From Roseimaritima sediminicola (lineage in GTDB: Bacteria; Planctomycetota; Planctomycetia; Pirellulales; Pirellulaceae), in contig NZ_WIAD01000001.1 of NCBI RefSeq assembly GCF_009618275.1, positions 310,001 through 374,000 of the forward strand: a stretch of DNA of 64,000 nt, read 5' to 3'. Positions 59,927 to 64,000 of the stretch are shown here, in pieces; within the stretch, counting starts at the first letter, position 1; each line of letters begins with the position of its first letter. The notes beneath the pieces are model-generated. The model saw only the letters and a program-made list of their open reading frames with translations. It searched no databases and had not been told where the DNA came from. The translations under genes were made by a program, and so were the position numbers.

Positions 59927-61174
59927 CTATTGTACCCCTTTGGGCCGTTTGAGGAACGTGTCGACCAGCACGACCGGCCAGCGGCTGAGGGCGGCCGTCG
60001 GAGCGACCTCCCCGGCCGCGCCCACGAAAATCAGAGCCTCCTCGGGCTCCAGTGCGCTCAGCTCCAGGCTGCCCCGACATCGCCACTCCTTTTCTTCCCG
60101 CCAATCGACTCGTCCACACGCCTGAAAACGCCAGCGTTGTGCTGCCGGCACCCGCTCGCGCCGCGACGCTTCGCCGTAGATCACCGGCTGGAACCCCAGT
60201 TGGATTGCCCGCGATCGCAGTACCGCGATGCCGTAGGGTTCGCCGTCCCAGCGGCCCAGGTGCGAGCGGAAGGTACGGCGGGCGAGCCACTGCGGCAGGG
60301 GGACTTCGGTCCAGCAGACCACCGGAAGATCGTGACGCGTCACCCGAGCGTTGCCGCGGAGCCAGCCATCGGAGAGGATCTTACGCAGCGTCTCGGCGGC
60401 CGTGGCCGGCAGGCCTCCGTCGCCCCCCAGCAACACCTCGTCGCGGTACTGCGCCCAGCTCTGCCCGGCCAGCGGGCCACTGCGACCTCGCGTACAGTGC
60501 ACCAGGTATCGAGACCAATCGATGTGAGTGGCCGCGACCACTTGGCCGGTCGCCGCCGGGAGGCTTTCGACCGGCCCCGCAGGTCGTTCGATCGACGGCG
60601 AGCCGCAGGTCGGCCGAAACCACCCGATCGCGCCCTCTTTTATCAGCGCGGTTGCCGCACAGTCGGCCTCCTGCTCGTTGACCGCCACCCAAGTCGATTC
60701 ATCGCGACACAGGCGACAGCGCTGCTTCAACAGCTCGGCCACTTTGCCCCGCCGGCGAACCCAAATCCCGAACACTCGCTCCGGCGTGGCAACCAACAAC
60801 CGGTCACGGTCCACTCCGGCCGGGGCCGCGATGAACAGCACCGGCACGCCGAACAATTCCCCGGCCCGCCGCACCCAGGGTTCGGGAGCGGTTCCGGCCA
60901 CGACCAGTAACGCGGCTCCGGCGCGTTTGGCCGCCAGCGTCGCTTGCTGGAGATAATCAAAGACTCGTCGTCGTCGCTGCAAACTTCGCCCCAGCCGTGA
61001 ACAGACGATTCCATACACTTGCCGGTTCCAGGGCCGCCCCGTCGCGTCGTACAGTTCTACCGCAGCGGGCGCTTCCATCGGCGAGCCGGGCCCATCCCGC
61101 GACTCGGGCCCATCCCGCGACTCGGGCTGATCGGTCCGCACGCCAAGCCGAGAGATGCGTTCGCTGCGCAGCAT
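59927..61174 (-). CDS. Conserved-looking protein of unknown function
   Basis: Protein of 415 residues from the ATG at 61174; no signal peptide or membrane segment, so it is probably cytosolic. Early repeats PESRDGP come from 15-nt DNA repeats (about 61086-61122). An N-terminal half (about 45-210) has alternating strand/helix pattern with ALLVVAGTAPEPWVRRAGEL and VPVLFIA, and a CRLCRD pair. The C-terminal half contains LVHCTRGRSGPL, LRKILSDGWLRGN, LPVVCWTEVPLPQW and EPYGIAVLRS, which faintly recall the 'frontal' motif of ADP-ribosyl-transferase-like or abortive-infection proteins. I do not assign a function. Confidence 0.7.
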   Translation of the reverse strand: MLRSERISRLGVRTDQPESRDGPESRDGPGSPMEAPAAVELYDATGRPWNRQVYGIVCSRLGRSLQRRRRVFDYLQQATLAAKRAGAALLVVAGTAPEPWVRRAGELFGVPVLFIAAPAGVDRDRLLVATPERVFGIWVRRRGKVAELLKQRCRLCRDESTWVAVNEQEADCAATALIKEGAIGWFRPTCGSPSIERPAGPVESLPAATGQVVAATHIDWSRYLVHCTRGRSGPLAGQSWAQYRDEVLLGGDGGLPATAAETLRKILSDGWLRGNARVTRHDLPVVCWTEVPLPQWLARRTFRSHLGRWDGEPYGIAVLRSRAIQLGFQPVIYGEASRRERVPAAQRWRFQACGRVDWREEKEWRCRGSLELSALEPEEALIFVGAAGEVAPTAALSRWPVVLVDTFLKRPKGVQ

Positions 61175-61297
61175 CGGTTGCCCCTTTTTGCACGCTGTAG
61201 CACGGTGTTTCGGACGTCGCCGTTAGTTATTCTAGAGCTTCGGTTGCCGCGGCGCAGCCCTCACGACTCGCAGCACGCAAACGCAGGGATCTTGTCG

Positions 61298-62218
61298 GTG
61301 CCTCTTTCACGTCAACGTCTGCCGCAGCGACCACCGGAACCCGGATTGCGGCAAAAGCTGTACGATATCATTTTCGAAGCGGAAGACCGCTGGGGGCGAG
61401 CGTTCGATATCGCGTTGTTGATCGCGATTCTCGGCAGCATCGCGATCGTGGCGATGGAAACCCTGCCGTCGGTTCGCACCGACGCCGAGCAGGTCCGGTG
61501 GCTGGTCCGTATGGAGCTGGCGCTGGCGATTCTGTTTGGTATCGAGTACGGCCTGCGAGTGTACTGCTGTCGCTACCCCCTGCGATACATCTTCAGTTTC
61601 TGGGGCGTGATCGATCTGATCAGCTTTCTGCCCTCATTGCTCGTCGGCCTCGGAAGTTCCAAGCAGAACGCCTTTGTGATCGTTCGCTCGCTGCGGTTGC
61701 TGCGCGTGTTCCGCATCCTGAAGCTGTGGCGATTGATGAGCGAAGCGGATGTGCTGGGCCGCACGATCTGGCGTTCGCGGGGCAAGATCGTGGTGTTCTT
61801 GTCGGTGGTCATGGTCGCGATCACGATCAGTGGCACGCTGATGTACCACGTGGAGAATCGCCCCAACCCCGACGGCTCGCCCTCGACATCCGGCTTTACC
61901 TCCATCCCTCAATCGATGTACTGGGCGATCATCACGATGACGACCGTGGGCTACGGCGACGTGGTCCCCACCACGGTCGCAGGCAAACTGATCAGCGCCG
62001 TCTTGATCCTGTTGGGGTACAGTCTGATCATCGTACCCACGGGCTTCGTCAGTGCTGAATTCTCCGAAGCCAGACGAGAGCAGAGAATTTTCGAGGACTC
62101 GCTGCCGGAGGCCCCGCCGCGCTTCGCCAAAGTTTCCTGCCCGGGATGCCAGGCCGGGAAACACCTCGTGCCGGCGATCTACTGCCACCGCTGTGGAACC
62201 CGGATCCTGGCCCCATAG
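61298..62218 (+). CDS. Voltage-gated potassium-type channel with C-terminal zinc ribbon
   Basis: Inner-membrane channel of 306 residues from a GTG at 61298; a TTG five bases upstream is out of frame preference and less likely. Six membrane segments are seen. S4 is VRSLRLLRVFRILKLWR with Arg/Lys at every third position. The selectivity filter is TTVGYGD in a normal pore loop (TSIPQSMYWAIITM). After S6 (LISAVLILLGYSLIIVPTGF) the cytosolic tail carries two CxxC pairs, CPGC and CHRC, separated by about 13 residues, which should form a small zinc ribbon. The voltage sensor and filter look functional. The tail may serve gating or partner binding. Confidence 0.88.
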   Translation: MPLSRQRLPQRPPEPGLRQKLYDIIFEAEDRWGRAFDIALLIAILGSIAIVAMETLPSVRTDAEQVRWLVRMELALAILFGIEYGLRVYCCRYPLRYIFSFWGVIDLISFLPSLLVGLGSSKQNAFVIVRSLRLLRVFRILKLWRLMSEADVLGRTIWRSRGKIVVFLSVVMVAITISGTLMYHVENRPNPDGSPSTSGFTSIPQSMYWAIITMTTVGYGDVVPTTVAGKLISAVLILLGYSLIIVPTGFVSAEFSEARREQRIFEDSLPEAPPRFAKVSCPGCQAGKHLVPAIYCHRCGTRILAP

Positions 62219-62220
62219 TC

Positions 62221-62387
62221 GAGTCGCCTTTCGCTCCGCGAAAGTTGCGGGGAAAGTTGGTCGCCTTTCGCTCCGCGAAAGTTGCTGAAGACACTGGGCT
62301 ACTTTCGCGGAGCGAAAGGCGACTCTGGGCTACTTTCGCGGAGCGAAAGGCGACTCTGGGCTACTTTCGCGGAGCGAAAGGCGACAC
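62221..62387. repeat. REP2 cluster: two plus units, three minus units
   Basis: Plus units at 62221-62245 and 62260-62282; minus units at 62301-62325, 62332-62356 and 62363-62387 (31-bp period). Plus units follow the stop of the plus-strand channel gene by 2 nt, and minus units end 5 nt from the stop of the minus-strand gene. Confidence 0.92.
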
Positions 62388-62392
62388 TATGC

Positions 62393-64000
62393 TTACCGAC
62401 TGTTGCGGATGACCCACCACAGCTGCTTGAGGGCTGCGTCGTCGTCGCCGGTACTCTCGCGCAGCTCCGCAGCGGCTTTCAGCTGTCGGCCGCTGGGTTT
62501 CCAGTATCCGGCGGCGTAGTACAGATGCCGTGCCTGTTGCTCGAAGTCCTCGATCGCTCCGAGCCACTGGGCGGGCAGCGGTGCCGCGGCATTGCCGCGT
62601 TCGGGGAAGGACGTCCGCAGCCAATTCTCGGTCAACTCCGCTTCGCTGGGGGCCTGCAGCGGAACGAAACTACCGCTGCTGGCCGCCGGCTGGGCCAAAG
62701 CGGGAACGCTTTCGATGGTTCCACGGCCATTCCACCGCGAGACCAAATCCAGCAGCGATCCGAACCGCAGCTTCACCGGTTGGGGCTGGTATCCTGCAAA
62801 GGTTCGATGCAGAAAATCGGCTCGGGCCAGTTGCTGGTCCGAAGCAAACGCGGCCTCGTCGCTGAGCGGTTCCAGGACGGCCGCGCGATGCATTGGCGGC
62901 GCCGTCAGAACCCAAGCGGTCAGTCGGGCCAAGTCGAAATCGTGAGCCCGCGTTTGCGCCGCCAGGTAATCTCGCAACTGAACCAGATGCTCTTCGTGCG
63001 GCGGCGCTTCCGGATCGGCTGTCGAACCGGTCAGGGGCCGGCCGTAGACCGCGTTCCAAACCCGATTGACCAGGGCCTTGGCCAAGCGCGGATTGTCTCG
63101 CCACTGGGCGACCAGCGTCTGCAGATCCTTCAACACGCGGCCCGCCGGTTCTTCGCCGGTCGGGGCCGAGACCTGCAGGTCCAGCCACTGAGGCGGCACG
63201 CCCGGCAATGCGACTCGCTGGCGACCGTCGGGCAGTTCGAAGAATTGGCCCTTTTGCCGTTCACTCTCCGAGACAGCTTGCACCAGCGGTTCGCCCGATT
63301 GGCTGCGGGAGTATCGCAGGCCGTTCTGGAACACGGCAGCCAAGCCCCAAAAATCCTGTTGGCGAATCTGGCTGTCCAAGGGATCATCGTGACAGCGGGC
63401 GCAGGCCAGGTCCAAATCCAACACGGCGTGCCCGATTTGCTGGGTGACCGGCACGCTGCGCTCTCCGGCCAAACTGGTCAGCCAGATCGCCGAAGCGCGC
63501 TGGACCCGCTGGTCGGTCCCGCCGACGACCAATTGCTGGGCCGCAACGTCAAAGCGCTGCTGACCGGAATACGTCTGCGCAATGAAACCGCTGAGCACCT
63601 GTTGTCGTTCGGCCGGCAGGCGTCGCCAAGCCGAACCGAGCAGCTGGGCCAACAGGCGTTCCGCGGCCGACTCACTGGCCGCGCGGCCTCGCAACACCTC
63701 TGCCAGAGCCGCCGGATCGCTGGCCGATGAAGGCGAAACGTCGGTCCCTACCCAGCGGCTAATACGCTGGGCGACCTCGTCCTGCGAGACCTCTGCGGTG
63801 GGTTCGACGCCCAGCTGTTTCCAAGCCTGTTCGAAGCGGCGGTTCAGCTCCGCGGCGATTTGCTGCGCATCGTGGGGCGGCACCCGCGGCGCCCGTTCGA
63901 AATCGACGACCGCTTGCTCGGAAGCCACGCGAGCGGCCGGCGCAAACGGCGTTTCCTGCATGGGCAGTTGCCGTGAACGCGGCGCGGGCTGCGCCGCAGC
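62393..64000 (-). CDS. DUF1549/DUF1553-type protein, N-terminus beyond window edge
   Basis: The frame is open from the stop at 62393 to the window edge, at least 535 codons. An ATG at 63961 might be a start, but the 13 codons before it stay open, so the gene probably begins outside. DACARCHDDPLDS (in LDLACARCHDDPLD) matches the CxxCH haem-type motif of DUF1549. NPRLAKALVNRVWNAVYGRPL matches the DUF1553 segment usually reading NPxFARxxVNRxW. It resembles the giant 18.6-23.2 kb protein in part but is shorter and more divergent. Periplasmic location is likely, function unknown. Confidence 0.82.
   Translation of the reverse strand, partial: AAAQPAPRSRQLPMQETPFAPAARVASEQAVVDFERAPRVPPHDAQQIAAELNRRFEQAWKQLGVEPTAEVSQDEVAQRISRWVGTDVSPSSASDPAALAEVLRGRAASESAAERLLAQLLGSAWRRLPAERQQVLSGFIAQTYSGQQRFDVAAQQLVVGGTDQRVQRASAIWLTSLAGERSVPVTQQIGHAVLDLDLACARCHDDPLDSQIRQQDFWGLAAVFQNGLRYSRSQSGEPLVQAVSESERQKGQFFELPDGRQRVALPGVPPQWLDLQVSAPTGEEPAGRVLKDLQTLVAQWRDNPRLAKALVNRVWNAVYGRPLTGSTADPEAPPHEEHLVQLRDYLAAQTRAHDFDLARLTAWVLTAPPMHRAAVLEPLSDEAAFASDQQLARADFLHRTFAGYQPQPVKLRFGSLLDLVSRWNGRGTIESVPALAQPAASSGSFVPLQAPSEAELTENWLRTSFPERGNAAAPLPAQWLGAIEDFEQQARHLYYAAGYWKPSGRQLKAAAELRESTGDDDAALKQLWWVIRNSR

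Overview
The window looks like a stretch of chromosome from a high-GC planctomycete of the Pirellulaceae type (Rhodopirellula/Roseimaritima-like). This is inferred from gene content: two sulfatases, DUF1549/DUF1553 cytochrome-type giants, a PVC-type membrane-bound dehydrogenase with a CxxCH haem site, a DUF1559 pseudopilin-like protein, Ala/Pro-rich and Gly/Tyr-rich secreted proteins, and a Ser/Thr kinase operon. No rRNA, tRNA, CRISPR array or prophage was recognised.

Layout. 1-4.1 kb: truncated sulfatase, aquaglyceroporin and a repetitive secreted protein, all on the minus strand. 4.7-10 kb: a TPR lipoprotein-like/DUF2752 pair, a DUF3754 protein head-to-head with a HAD phosphatase, and a small secreted protein. 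10.1-16.7 kb: a ribose-type ABC importer (binding protein, ATPase, permease) whose last gene is a D-threonine-aldolase-family PLP enzyme, divergent from a pyruvate/indolepyruvate-type decarboxylase. 17-25 kb: a WD40/cytochrome protein with a 1541-residue DUF1549/DUF1553 protein, and a sulfatase with an unusual active-site motif. 25-31 kb: a coiled-coil protein, an FHA-like protein and a Ser/Thr kinase in one minus-strand operon, then a DUF1559 protein with a strong terminator. 31.8-41.9 kb: a ceramidase-like protein coupled to a PVC dehydrogenase, a dicarboxylate symporter, a catalytically dead HtrA-like PDZ protein, and a BON protein. 42.2-49.1 kb: guaA and ettA, a Gly/Tyr-rich protein, a class V aminotransferase without the usual cysteine, and an RHH/HicB-like protein. 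49.6-64 kb: a PHP-type (CehA/McbA) protein fused to DUF1080, rnpA overlapping a J-domain gene, a degenerate CehA-like protein, an HTTM pair, a RAYT transposase, nadA, an unknown conserved protein, a Kv-type channel with a zinc ribbon, and a truncated DUF1549/DUF1553 protein.

The most striking structure is in the intergenic DNA. At least three families of short hairpin repeats share one architecture: a 5' GT(A/G/C)G tetranucleotide, an arm of about 8 nt, a TCC loop, and the complementary arm. The largest family (REP1) has 23 copies in six clusters. One RAYT (REP-associated tyrosine transposase) gene, at 57867-58571, is flanked on both sides by inverted REP1 copies, so the window holds a REP family together with its likely transposase. 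All six REP1 clusters and all three REP2 groups lie directly at the 3' end of a gene, in that gene's own orientation. In two places the repeat supplies or has altered the gene's C-terminus. Other repeats include long palindromes built on CCCCTCTCCCC, a 100-bp element with 13-bp perfect terminal inverted repeats, and heptanucleotide and hexanucleotide tandem arrays.
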